From the NCBI GenBank assembly GCA_964639665.1, contig CAZXEU010000191.1:1-26776 (forward strand): DNA of 26,776 nucleotides. The letters run 5' to 3'. The stretch comes from CAZXEU01 sp964639665 (GTDB taxonomy: Bacteria > Bacteroidota > Rhodothermia > Rhodothermales > Bin80). The notes under the pieces are model-generated. The model was not told the origin of the DNA. It ran no database searches and was given only the letters and a program-made list of their open reading frames with translations. This document shows positions 1 to 7,663 of the stretch, one piece after another; the stretch's first letter is position 1, and each line of letters opens with the position of its first letter. The translations under genes and the position numbers were made by a program.

Positions 1-430
1 TTGCCGTCGTCCAGGAGCTGCCTATGGCAACCGAAACCAAAGCGCAAATGACGGTGCAGGCCGCATAGAATATGGCGGGACTCAGAATCTGCAACCCGTA
101 GTAGATCATGGTCGGCACAATGCCTGCCATCATCCATGTCCCGATGAGCGCGCCCACGGCCAGCAAAATGAATACTGCGCCGATGGAGAGCGACACACCG
201 TGCACCATGCTTTCCTGCATGGTCTGCCAGCTGAAGCCCATTTTCAGCCCAAGCGCTGCAGCAACCACGGCTGACAGCATGAGCGCGATTTGATTGGGGC
301 CGTAGGACGAGTTTTCGCCAAAGAAGATGACTGAAGCGGTTAGGAGCACGATCAGTACCGCAACCGGCAACAGCGACAGGAAAAGAGAAGGCTCGGATGT
401 AGGCTTGCTATCCTTCGGCATCTCTGGCAT
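1..430 (-). CDS. nhaC: NhaC-family Na+/H+ antiporter, N-terminal part (runs off window)
   Basis: The minus strand reads open from an ATG at 430-428 to the window edge, giving about 143 residues of a membrane protein. After a polar start there are hydrophobic stretches separated by short loops. The segment GTWMMAGIVPTMIYYG followed by a Ser-Ser-Trp-Thr-Thr motif at the truncated end is typical of NhaC-type antiporters. The family exchanges external protons for cytoplasmic Na+ at the inner membrane and supports pH and salt homeostasis. Full-length members are usually 450-500 residues, so only about a third is visible. The Shine-Dalgarno is weak. The gene is divergent from nothing obvious; its upstream side is an unassigned 600-bp gap. 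A wider Na+/H+ antiporter or ion-transporter label is the fallback if the NhaC subfamily is wrong. Confidence 0.8.
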   Translation of the reverse strand, partial: MPEMPKDSKPTSEPSLFLSLLPVAVLIVLLTASVIFFGENSSYGPNQIALMLSAVVAAALGLKMGFSWQTMQESMVHGVSLSIGAVFILLAVGALIGTWMMAGIVPTMIYYGLQILSPAIFYAACTVICALVSVAIGSSWTTA

Positions 431-1047
431 GATTCAAACTCGCCGGCGTGCGCAGAGGCTCAATGCCGGACCTCCTTGGAGTCCGCAAAAGGGCGGCTGC
501 CCTTGCCAATCGAATCCATCCAATTGCGTACGAAGGCTATTCTCCGCACGGCGTGATACCGTATTCCGGTGCGTTTGCTTCGGCATGCGCGAAGAGTCTA
601 TGTGGCATGGCAATTCGCCCTACTTGTGCAATCGGACTCGGATCCATTGGCCATTGTCGACCGGCCAGGATTCACGCCCCAGTTGTCCGGGACGTTTTCC
701 CGGTAGTGGATGAACCCTTCGCGGCGTGTGCGGAACGCTCATGAAATGAACATGGTCGCGCTAACCGAGCGTGATGCTTCGGAACCGAAGCGGCTCGTGG
801 CCTTGGCTGCAGACGGGCTTATCACGACCATCCGAATCTTGACATGTCTGATCCGGCTGCAAATCCGGTATGCCTCTTGAGGGCGCCTCCAGACCCAAGG
901 CGGCTCTGGCAGCAGCTCGTGTGATGAGAGCACGGTGCATTGAGACCATTCAACGGCGGTTCAAGCCGGAAAGCTACCATCATTTACGAAGTGTATACTG
1001 GCAACGAGACGAAACTTGTGCCGCAGCGGGCCACTGCACAGAGCCCG
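431..1047. other. 617-bp stretch with no supported gene
   Basis: This is the gap between the start of the antiporter and the end of the mobilisation module. Open frames here are short, overlap on both strands and have no recognisable domain. One 44-codon frame (746-880, plus strand) begins with two Met codons, but I recognise nothing in it. A TATACT hexamer lies at 994-999 within GTGTATACTG, without a convincing -35 partner or downstream gene. It may be decayed sequence at one edge of the mobile module. Confidence 0.4.
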
Positions 1048-1434
1048 TTACTCCTGCTTCCCGGCCTCGAATGCCAGGCCGAGAAGCGCTCGCAGCTGAT
1101 TCTTCTCTTCGGGCCCAAGTGTCGGCCAGACAGTTTCGAGGCGCTGACCTAGGTACAGCTGTCTGCGCATTGACGCGGAGAACTTCCAGTCGTCCGGCGC
1201 AATCGAAAGAGCTACGGCCATAAGCAGCGCCCCGAGTGCAAACATGGTAAGTGGACGCTCCCAGCGGCTGAGTCTGGCTGCTTGCGCCGCGCGGTCCACC
1301 TCGCGCGCGCTCGTCCTGATCTGATGGGCTGCGGCCGAGAGTTCGTGCAGGAGCGGATCTATGTGGCGACGTGCCTCCTTTGCCTCCGCTTCGGCGAGTC
1401 GCTTCCGTAGCGGGGCGGCCGCCTTATCGCTCAC
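1048..1434 (-). CDS. Small membrane-anchored mobilisation accessory protein
   Basis: The product is 128 residues, with a GTG start at 1434-1432 that overlaps the end of the relaxase gene by 11 bp, so it is almost certainly co-transcribed and translationally coupled. The first 55 residues are highly charged and Ala/Glu/Arg-rich, suiting a helical or coiled-coil region. One hydrophobic segment follows at about residues 62-80 (from PLTMFALGALLMAVALSIAP), then a polar C-terminal tail of about 45 residues. This layout resembles the small third genes of mobilisation operons (MobB/MbeB/MbeD-like) that anchor the relaxosome at the membrane, but I cannot assign it to a named family. The role is inferred from operon position and topology. 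Confidence 0.6.
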   Translation of the reverse strand: MSDKAAAPLRKRLAEAEAKEARRHIDPLLHELSAAAHQIRTSAREVDRAAQAARLSRWERPLTMFALGALLMAVALSIAPDDWKFSASMRRQLYLGQRLETVWPTLGPEEKNQLRALLGLAFEAGKQE

Positions 1435-2449
1435 GTCCGCGTGCGCTGCGCACCGCCAGTCGGGACAAATCGTTGTAGGCTCGCTCTCCCAATACTTGGC
1501 GTATTTCGGGGGCGCGGCCCTCGGCCTTCAGGCGCAAGAAGCTGCGCGCGAATTCGTAATCCGCTTCCGACAATGGCGCCCCGCTCTCTGCTGAGCCGCG
1601 CTCCAGCCGGGCCTCATGTGCCCGCTTCAGCTCAAGGACAGGAGCGCGCACCCGGCGCTCGTAGTCGGCAAACGTTTCGCCGAATCTCTCGGCAAGCATC
1701 TGTGCCGAGATGCCGGGCATGACACTGCTGCTTTTGGCGAACTCCGCTCCATCTGTTACTACCAGGCCCCGCTGCCGCGCTTTGAGTTCAAGACCGTGTC
1801 CTCGCAAGCGGCGCACCAGGTCTTCCCAGCTTCTCGCATTCTCAAAGTCGTCTCCGGCCGCGCGTCGCACCAGCATCTGAAACGGCAGCAGATCGTCGCG
1901 AACTGCACCCTTGTAGGCGCCCTTGGACAGGGACTGGCTCCGGTCAGGCCTCTTCTGCCCCTCCAGTTGATACAGGTGGCCCGGCACCTCGCGAAAGCCC
2001 ATTTTGCGCTCGGCGTGGCGAAGATACTTCTCGATCCTGAACCACGACATGTAAGTCTTGGCGGCCTTCCTTGTCTGTGGGTGCACGCGATTGGCCATGA
2101 TATGCAGGTGGGCGTAGTCCTCATCCGCGTGCGCGACATATATGGCCTGGTGATCCTTCATGCCGAGCGTATCCAGCAGCCCATCCGCGACCTCCTGCAT
2201 CTGTTCGCGGGTCGGGTCGTCTTCCGGCGCCCAGGAAACGGAAGCGTGCAAGACGGGGCTTTGGACGCGGTCGCTACCGCTGGCCACTATGCTCATCTCC
2301 ATAGCGGCCTCCCGCAAGTCTTCCGCCAGGACGAGGAAGCGCGATTCGATCCAGTCCACGCGCACCTTGTGTTCGCGTCCGGTCTTGGGGCGCTCCAGGT
2401 ATCTTGCCAGATTCCGGAAACTACGGCAGGTATTTACGCTGGCTATCAC
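1424..2449 (-). CDS. mobA: MobA/VirD2-type relaxase (mobilisation nuclease)
   Basis: The product is 341 residues. The N-terminal half carries relaxase motifs: a candidate catalytic Tyr17 in the segment ARYLERP, His68 in PVLHASVSW, and the metal-binding histidine cluster HADEDYAHLHIMANRVHP at residues 107-124. Such enzymes nick the transfer origin, stay covalently bound to the 5' end, and lead the strand through a conjugative channel supplied by another element. The C-terminal half is charged and helical with no helicase or primase domain visible. The GTG start at 2449-2447 overlaps the MobC-like stop as GTGA, which fixes the start and implies coupling. The length is short to normal for relaxases of mobilizable (not self-transmissible) elements. 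No type IV secretion genes are in the window. Confidence 0.88.
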   Translation of the reverse strand: MIASVNTCRSFRNLARYLERPKTGREHKVRVDWIESRFLVLAEDLREAAMEMSIVASGSDRVQSPVLHASVSWAPEDDPTREQMQEVADGLLDTLGMKDHQAIYVAHADEDYAHLHIMANRVHPQTRKAAKTYMSWFRIEKYLRHAERKMGFREVPGHLYQLEGQKRPDRSQSLSKGAYKGAVRDDLLPFQMLVRRAAGDDFENARSWEDLVRRLRGHGLELKARQRGLVVTDGAEFAKSSSVMPGISAQMLAERFGETFADYERRVRAPVLELKRAHEARLERGSAESGAPLSEADYEFARSFLRLKAEGRAPEIRQVLGERAYNDLSRLAVRSARGRER

Positions 2450-2781
2450 GGCAGATGGCTGGATATCCGTCTTAGTAAGGGTCTGATGCGTGACAGCAGC
2501 CGCTCGCGTTCTCGGCCTGGCATGGGCGCGGCCTGCATGACGGCCTGCCCGATAGCGAGTACCTCACGAGCCAATTCCGCATAGACGCGCGACTGGATAC
2601 GCTGGCCAAGCCCGACCGCGCGCACATATTGCGAGATTTTCATCCCGTGCGCCGCGGCGTGGCGTCGAAGTAATTCGCGCTCTTCGCCATTCAGTCGAAT
2701 CTCGATCCTGATTGTGCGCTTAGGAGAAGTGGCCTCGCTATGGCTCTTGTCGGCTGGCTCGATTGTGCTTTCAGAGGACAT
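2446..2781 (-). CDS. mobC: MobC-like ribbon-helix-helix relaxosome protein
   Basis: The product is 111 residues from the ATG at 2781-2779; a TTG nine bases further upstream (2790) is possible but less likely. After a polar N-terminus of about 20 residues comes KRTIRIEIRLNGEERELL, a beta-strand-then-helix pattern typical of MobC and other RHH DNA-binding proteins, then GMKISQYVRAVGLG. The C-terminal helical part has a repeated Arg-Leu pattern. MobC proteins bind the transfer origin and help the relaxase open the DNA around the nick site. It is the first gene of the three-gene mob operon and its stop overlaps the relaxase start by four bases. The transfer origin would be expected just upstream, above position 2781. 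Confidence 0.75.
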   Translation of the reverse strand: MSSESTIEPADKSHSEATSPKRTIRIEIRLNGEERELLRRHAAAHGMKISQYVRAVGLGQRIQSRVYAELAREVLAIGQAVMQAAPMPGRERERLLSRIRPLLRRISSHLP

Positions 2782-2831
2782 TCTCAACAAGGCTTGGGGA
2801 ATCGAACACCTTGCAATACGCGTGTCGTTGC

Positions 2832-2850
2832 GACCGGCTCGACTCCGGTC
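2832..2850 (+). repeat. tRNA T-arm-like hairpin next to the mob operon
   Basis: A perfect 6-bp stem (GACCGG at 2832-2837, CCGGTC at 2845-2850) encloses the 7-base loop CTCGACT, which has the geometry of a tRNA T-arm with one loop base off consensus. I could not find a matching 5' acceptor strand or D-arm within 95 bp upstream, so this is not a complete tRNA gene. It could be a remnant of a tRNA 3' end used as an attachment site by the mobilizable element, or an inverted repeat of its transfer origin. Both are inferences. Confidence 0.3.
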
Positions 2851-2891
2851 CAGACGAGTGTGACAAGATTGAATTGCCCAGCCGCAGGCTC

Positions 2892-3254
2892 ATGGATCAC
2901 AAGCTGTTGTGCTTCGCGCTGGCAGGTTTTATAATCCCTGCCGCCGGGATATTCGGCACGGCCCGTGCGGACGGCATCTTCCATTAGTGCTGCCCTCCAG
3001 ACGAATCTGACCGTCTTTTCTCCCTGAATGCCATTCAGAGCGCGTTCGCTGCCGTCGTCTGCGCCTCCGACACCAGAGTCATGCCTACAGCCTTCGAAGA
3101 CTTCCAAACCTGCCTGGCGCGGGATCGACACCTGCGATTTTGCAATCGTGTATTCCGCCGCCACTTGGAATTGCCTCCGATCCGGGGGGCAGAATGTGCC
3201 ACGCGGTCAGTATTTTCTCGTCGTAGCCGGAATTCCTGTAAAGCGCCTTCTTGA
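2892..3254 (+). pseudogene. Small exported Cys-rich protein, interrupted by one in-frame TAG
   Basis: The ATG at 2892 opens a frame beginning MDHKLLCFALAGFIIPAAG and ending in an ARA-type cleavage site, a convincing signal peptide of about 27 residues. The frame meets TAG at 2985-2987 after 31 codons. The same frame then stays open for 88 more codons to TGA at 3252-3254, with six cysteines spread through the second part. The final TGA overlaps the TTG start of the next gene as TTGA, an arrangement expected of a real, translationally coupled upstream gene. I therefore read it as one exported protein of about 120 residues, broken by a nonsense change or a sequencing error. The family is not recognised. 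A chance open frame after the stop is the alternative. Confidence 0.45.
2921..2942. repeat. Inverted repeat, possible oriT element
   Basis: GGCAGG (2921-2926) and CCTGCC (2937-2942) form a 6-bp stem around an A/T-rich 10-base spacer, about 140 bp upstream of the mobC start. Transfer origins of MobA/VirD2-type relaxases commonly have an inverted repeat beside the nick. The sequence also lies inside the small exported-protein frame starting at 2892, so it may have no regulatory meaning. Confidence 0.15.
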
Positions 3255-5308
3255 CAGCACGTTATTCGCCGCAAACCGGGTTGAAGTACGCCACAATCGT
3301 CTTGCGCCCTTTGTTCGCAGCTGCATTGTTATTCGGAGCGGTATTGAGTGCTACGGCGGGTGCGTCGGGAGATGCGCACGTGAACGTGCTTGTACCTGAC
3401 CTCCTGTGCAAGGGGGCCGGCAATCCGACAGCTGTATCCCTTAGCGTGGCGCCCACAGCATGCACTGGCCACTCCGGATCCAAATGCGAGAGCAAAGATC
3501 AATTTTGCTTCGTCGCCGGTCTTCCTTTGGTCTCGCTTTGCCATCTGCCTCGAGCTCGCACCTATGCCTCAATTACAATCGAGTCCCCAACCCGGGTCTC
3601 AGGGAATCTGTCTCCGTATGAGGCCGGAGTTGCTAAGCCATCCGACTCTTCGGATGCGACGGTTTGCGCCGTACTGCATGCGGCCGGACTGGCCTCGCTT
3701 TTGCTGACAAACTTGGCAAGGGAAGCAGACGAAGACTGTGAGGACGTCAATTCCGCGAGTGCGGAAACCTTGCAAAGGGTCCGGGGGATTGGGCCTGTAA
3801 AGGCCAGGGCCGTTATCGCGTATCGAGAGCAGCATGGTCCATTCGGGTCGCTGGACGATCTTGCGCGCGTGCGAGGCATCGGACCAGCCACCGTCGAGGC
3901 TTTCCGCGAAGCGGGATTCTGCGTGCAAGCTGTGTCTAGTGGGCACCGAGCCGGAGTTTCTCCAGGTAGAATCTCCGATGAATTGCAAGACGGCCGCACC
4001 ACGAATTGCATCGATGTAAATGCAGCCGGAGCCTCTCAATTGCGCGCGGTATCGGGCATTGGCCCGGCAAAGGCGCGGTCCGTGATCGCTTATCGAGAGC
4101 AGTACGGGCCATTCAGTACGCTGAGCGATCTTGCGCGCGTACGCGGTATCGGCCCTGTCATCGTTGAGAATTTCCGCAGGGCTGGCTTTTGCGTCCTGGG
4201 CTCGACGAGCTCTGCTGGCGGATCGGACAATCAGCCTGCGGTCGCGGATGGCTCTGCAGCGGCTCCGGACAACAGCTGTGAGGATATTAACACGGCGAAT
4301 GCCGCAGCCCTTGAGCGCGTAAGCGGCATTGGTCCGGCCAAGGCGCGTGCTATTCTGGAGTTCCGGGAAACGTACGGAGCGTTTCAGTCCCTGGATGCTC
4401 TAGTGAATGTCCGAGGCATCGGCCCGGCCACGCTGGCGAATTTCAAAAGGGCAGGCTTTTGTGTCGGTGCATCAAGGGCCGGGTCCGAAACAGCGGTCTT
4501 CTCCCCTCCTCCGCCAGACGGCCCGCCGGACAGTACGCCCCTGCCGTATGATCGAAACCTGTACGGAGACTGGGGTGATGACGACGGCGACTGCCAGGAC
4601 ACAAGGGAGGAAGTATTGATTGCCGAGAGCCTCGTCGAAGTGGGCCTGGATGCAACCGGATGCAAGGTAATCGCGGGCGAGTGGCTGGACCCGTATACGG
4701 GATCTGTTTTCACTGATCCAGGCGAATTGGACGTCGACCATTTCATACCGCTGGCAGAAGTGCATAGAAGTGGAGCAGCGGCTTGGGACAATGCGCGCCG
4801 GCACGCATTTGCCAACAACCTGCGTCAGTCTGGGGCACTAATCGCCGTGTCGTCTGCGGCTAACCGCTCGAAAGGAGACCGCGATCCGGCGGGATGGCTT
4901 CCGCCAAACGAAATGTACCGCTGTAAGTATGTCGAAGACTGGGTGGCCTATAAGGCGGCTTGGCAGCTGACAATGGATGCCGGCGAGAGTCAGGCCGTAG
5001 CGGAAATCCTTAGCGAATGCCTAACGGATGCCGAGGCGCCGGTGTCACCTGCACCGGGAGAGGTTAACGCCTATACATCCATGCAGCCTTCTCAATGCAC
5101 GGACATTAACGCTGCCGACGCCTCGACGCTTAGAAGCGTCGAGGGAATGAGCGCGAGACGGGTGAATCGGCTGCTGAATCATATCCGCGACAACGGCCCG
5201 ATAAAGGTCTTGACCGAGATTACGGCCATTCGGGGTATCGACCTGGATATTCTGGATAGCTTGCGGTCCGCCGGTTTCTGTGAGATATCAGGTCGAGCCA
5301 GCATGTAA
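3251..5308 (+). CDS. Secreted multi-HhH / HNH endonuclease-like protein
   Basis: The product is 685 residues. A hydrophobic segment at residues 18-36 ending near ATAGA looks like a signal peptide. A Cys-containing region (about 40-150) is unrecognised. Three near-identical ComEA-type helix-hairpin-helix repeats follow at about 162-225, 252-315 and 342-405, each with VRGIGP or SGIGPAKAR hairpins. An HNH domain of the DUF1524/GmrSD C-terminal type comes next, with DVDHFIPLAE at 494-503 and ANRSKGD at 537-543. A degenerate fourth HhH repeat (615-680) closes the protein. Every repeat starts with a Cys before an Asp-x-Asn and ends in GFC, suggesting a disulfide per repeat in the periplasm or outside the cell. 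HhH modules bind DNA non-specifically and HNH domains cut it, so a DNA-degrading or DNA-processing exported nuclease is inferred. The TTG start at 3251 is favoured by its TTGA overlap with the upstream frame; TTG at 3281 would also leave a good signal peptide. Confidence 0.85.
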   Translation: MTARYSPQTGLKYATIVLRPLFAAALLFGAVLSATAGASGDAHVNVLVPDLLCKGAGNPTAVSLSVAPTACTGHSGSKCESKDQFCFVAGLPLVSLCHLPRARTYASITIESPTRVSGNLSPYEAGVAKPSDSSDATVCAVLHAAGLASLLLTNLAREADEDCEDVNSASAETLQRVRGIGPVKARAVIAYREQHGPFGSLDDLARVRGIGPATVEAFREAGFCVQAVSSGHRAGVSPGRISDELQDGRTTNCIDVNAAGASQLRAVSGIGPAKARSVIAYREQYGPFSTLSDLARVRGIGPVIVENFRRAGFCVLGSTSSAGGSDNQPAVADGSAAAPDNSCEDINTANAAALERVSGIGPAKARAILEFRETYGAFQSLDALVNVRGIGPATLANFKRAGFCVGASRAGSETAVFSPPPPDGPPDSTPLPYDRNLYGDWGDDDGDCQDTREEVLIAESLVEVGLDATGCKVIAGEWLDPYTGSVFTDPGELDVDHFIPLAEVHRSGAAAWDNARRHAFANNLRQSGALIAVSSAANRSKGDRDPAGWLPPNEMYRCKYVEDWVAYKAAWQLTMDAGESQAVAEILSECLTDAEAPVSPAPGEVNAYTSMQPSQCTDINAADASTLRSVEGMSARRVNRLLNHIRDNGPIKVLTEITAIRGIDLDILDSLRSAGFCEISGRASM

Positions 5309-5720
5309 TCGTGTTCGGCATACCCGGAGTCTCTTAGATGGGCTGCCAGGAGTTGGATGAATGCCGGCAATTCCCAGACTCCGAGTGTTTGGAGATGCCC
5401 AGTCGATACCGCGTCGCTCTCGGTCACTGAGTCTGGTTGCGCGGGTAAGCGAATCGGGCAGCACTTGCCTAACAAGCTCACAAGGACCGCTGCACGGCAT
5501 TGACAGGCAAGTCCTTTCACCCTTTGGGCACAGCTACCCGGTGTCGCTGATCCGGACCAAGATTGACGTAGTCTGTCGTATCAGGCACGCTCAGCCATTG
5601 AACAAGCGATTTCACAAAAGACACGGGGCGATGGCAACTGTGGCATTCGTGGCGAACCATTTGGCCACAACCTCGTACGAAGCAACATTCGTCTTACGTC
5701 CATCTTACTAATGCCTGATC
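5309..5720. other. 412-bp gap before the VapBC pair
   Basis: No coding frame here has a recognisable domain or plausible start; a 116-codon plus frame (5361-5711) shows no family features. The last 50 bp before the antitoxin hold an imperfect inverted repeat, described separately. Confidence 0.35.
5674..5698. promoter_or_regulatory. Imperfect inverted repeat, candidate VapB operator
   Basis: The arms are CGTACGAA (5674-5681) and TTCG (5688-5691) plus TACG (5695-5698), with a 6-base centre and a 3-base bulge. It lies 22 bp before the antitoxin start. AbrB-type antitoxins usually repress their own operon by binding palindromes in this position. This is position and symmetry only; no promoter hexamers are clear. 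Confidence 0.2.
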
Positions 5721-6023
5721 ATGCATACAACACGACTTTCGAGCAAGGGTCAAATCGTCATTCCAAAGGCATTGCGGGAGGCGCGGTCCTGGAATCCGGG
5801 ACAAGCCTTTGAACTCGTCGAAGCAGACAATGGCGTCTTGTTACGTCCATCAGTCTCGTTTGAGGCCGTGAGCTTCGACGAATTTGAAGCCAATCCGCTA
5901 CGGTACGATGGCCCTCCTGTACCGGTCGAGCTAATGGACGGTGGACATGCGTTGCGGATCCAATTGCAACGCAGCCGACGGTCTGGCGGCCGCGTGCCGA
6001 CAGAACCTGAGGCTGGATCATGA
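5721..6023 (+). CDS. vapB: AbrB/MazE-type antitoxin (VapB)
   Basis: The product is 100 residues. The N-terminus TTRLSSKGQIVIPKALRE is the hallmark of the AbrB/SpoVT swapped-hairpin DNA-binding domain. A linker with FEANPLRYDGPPV follows, typical of VapB proteins paired with PIN toxins. The last 35 residues, rich in Arg and Ser, do not look like the usual toxin-wrapping C-terminus and may be diverged or frameshifted, though no clear alternative frame restores it. The stop overlaps the toxin start as ATGA (6020-6023), so the pair is coupled. VapB neutralises the PIN toxin and represses the operon. Confidence 0.85.
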   Translation: MHTTRLSSKGQIVIPKALREARSWNPGQAFELVEADNGVLLRPSVSFEAVSFDEFEANPLRYDGPPVPVELMDGGHALRIQLQRSRRSGGRVPTEPEAGS

Positions 6024-6409
6024 CAGCCATTGATACGAACGTTGTCGTCCGCTACATCGTGCAGGACGATCCCGATCAATTCGCGAGGGCAAGCGAGTTG
6101 GTCAGAAGTACATTCTGTTATGTTCCTGATACTGTTCTGCTTGAATCAGTATGGGTCCTGCAACAGGTCTATAAATTTGCCCCGAGCAATATCGTCGCGA
6201 ATCTATCGAGTTTTCTCGGACTTGCTACGATTCGCGTTCGTGACCCTGCCAGTATCACAAACGCGCTTGGGTGGTACGCCGACGGCCTAGATTTTGCCGA
6301 TTCTTTGCACTTGGCCACGTGTCAGCATCTCGCCACGCTAAAGACTTTCGATAGTCGATTCATCAAGCGGTCCAGAAGCAAAGGCCGATGTAGTGTCACG
6401 AGGCTTTGA
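6020..6409 (+). CDS. vapC: PIN-domain ribonuclease toxin (VapC)
   Basis: The product is 129 residues, the normal length for the family. The acidic PIN residues are all visible: Asp5 in TAIDTN, Glu42 in LLESVW, Asp91/Asp94 in GLDFADSLHLA and Asp111 in TFDSRF. These coordinate Mg2+ for RNA cleavage; characterised VapC toxins cut tRNA or rRNA and halt translation. The start is fixed by the ATGA overlap with the antitoxin. The active site looks intact, so the toxin is probably functional and would need its antitoxin. The RNA target cannot be read from the sequence. Confidence 0.88.
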   Translation: MTAIDTNVVVRYIVQDDPDQFARASELVRSTFCYVPDTVLLESVWVLQQVYKFAPSNIVANLSSFLGLATIRVRDPASITNALGWYADGLDFADSLHLATCQHLATLKTFDSRFIKRSRSKGRCSVTRL

Positions 6410-6735
6410 AACCTTGGAGCGGTAAACGTGCTCTCTAATTGCTGCCAACAGCTTCAGGTCCTCTTCGTCGCAGCAGATGATTGGCGACAATTAGAAATAA
6501 TGGCGACGACAATTGATAATAACGGAGCACGGGGCATTCCTGTGCGTGGACAACCGGTTTCCACGGTCGATTCACTTTTGAGACTACTGGTGACCAGTCA
6601 GTCTTGTCCATGCGCGACTTGATATTGAATGGGACGAAACCGCGAATTGGCAGCTCCCCGTCGATTTGAACCGGATATTCAATGACATTTGGCTAGTTTG
6701 GAATCCAGGCATTCTTGAATCGGGGGGAACACTGG
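6410..6735. other. 326-bp gap between two toxin-antitoxin loci
   Basis: Only a 64-codon frame (6428-6622) exceeds background and it has no recognisable features. I see no toxin remnant here. The strong Shine-Dalgarno of the next gene (GGGGGGAA at 6722-6729) lies at its end. Confidence 0.35.
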
Positions 6736-6996
6736 ATGAGCAACACATGGAGAGTAGAGAAAGCCCGGACGAGGTTTAGCGAATTCCTTGAGTCGAGCCT
6801 GGCCGAAGGCCCCCAGGTTGTGACAAAGGGGGGCGTGGAAATAGCCGTGCTCGTGCCCATTGATGAGTGGCGGCGATTGGAAAAGCACGCCAGGCCCGGT
6901 CTCAAGGGCCTCCTCCTCGCTCCCGAGGCCCGAATGGAAAAACTGGCGCCGACACGTCCGCGACACCGCCATCGAACGCCTCCGAACCTAGAGTAA
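6736..6996 (+). CDS. Phd/YefM-type antitoxin without a partner toxin
   Basis: The product is 86 residues. SNTWRVEKARTRFSEFLE, then GPQVVTKGGVEIAVLVPIDEW, is the classic Phd/YefM dimerisation and DNA-binding fold. The tail, with a PGLKGLLLAPEAR element, is the type that in FitA/Phd proteins wraps a PIN toxin. The start is the ATG at 6736, chosen because GGGGGGAA sits six bases upstream; a TTG at 6715 in the same frame has no such signal. In intact loci a PIN toxin (starting with a LLDTN-like motif) overlaps or follows immediately. None of the three forward frames downstream shows one, so the toxin appears lost. It may still act as an autoregulator or anti-toxin against related toxins. Confidence 0.8.
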   Translation: MSNTWRVEKARTRFSEFLESSLAEGPQVVTKGGVEIAVLVPIDEWRRLEKHARPGLKGLLLAPEARMEKLAPTRPRHRHRTPPNLE

Positions 6997-7663
6997 ATCT
7001 CGGATTCGACCCGGATCCACAAGGATTCCGACATCGCGCCGTCCCCATCCAACCCGTGTTACTGGTCATGGGGATGATCGCTTATAGGCCTTCGAGCATT
7101 TTCTGCCTAGGGCGACGGCCATGAAAATTGAAGCGGGAACCGGAATTGACCGTCACCTTGTCGCGAAGCAACCCGAGACGATAGCTACCCGGCTATTCGA
7201 GGATCGCAGCTCCCGTGTGTTTCGCTTCGATAGGGCAAACTCCCCGCCGGGTTCCGGTACGCTTGCGGATGGGAATTGCAACGCAATTCATCAGGATCTA
7301 TCGGCAGCAAGTCTGGCGGCGCAGCCCGCTTCCGCTAGAGTGAATGCCTATACTTGGATAGCGTGCGCTTATTCAGGCGCCATGTGCCGTCTGCCGATAG
7401 GGAACGCCGTAAACGTTCAGCTGCCGCGCACGCACTTCGCTCCCTGAACCAGACTCGCCGGCGTTTCCTCGCATAGACGTCCATCAGAATCGCCGGCTCA
7501 GCCTATCTGATTGCCTTTCATGCAAGATCCGGCCGTCCGCTCATTGCGTAGATTGAATTCACTCCAGCAGATTCCGCCCCAATGGTCGCCCTCAAGTGGA
7601 ACCGGAAACTGCGACCGTTGGGCGATGCACGCCAGGCAAGCGTGACATCGTGCGCGAAAATCC
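6997..7663. other. 667-bp gap after the orphan antitoxin
   Basis: A 108-codon frame (7121-7447) begins with an ATG that overlaps a preceding stop, but the sequence has no domain, motif or homology that I recognise and no good ribosome-binding site, so I do not call it. The stretch is where the toxin partner of the Phd protein should lie; no PIN, RelE or Doc motif is visible. The rest shows no clear structure. Confidence 0.35.

Noticed and set aside
1616..2584. Plus-strand open frame of 322 codons
   Set aside because: It lies opposite the relaxase and MobC genes, which have clear motifs; the plus frame has none and is a GC-driven shadow.
2784..2860. Possible complete tRNA gene
   Set aside because: Only the T-arm-like hairpin is present; no matching acceptor 5' strand, D-arm or clear anticodon arm was found.
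7121..7447. 108-codon plus frame, considered as the missing toxin of the Phd antitoxin
   Set aside because: There are no PIN acidic residues, no Doc or RelE motif, and no ribosome-binding site.
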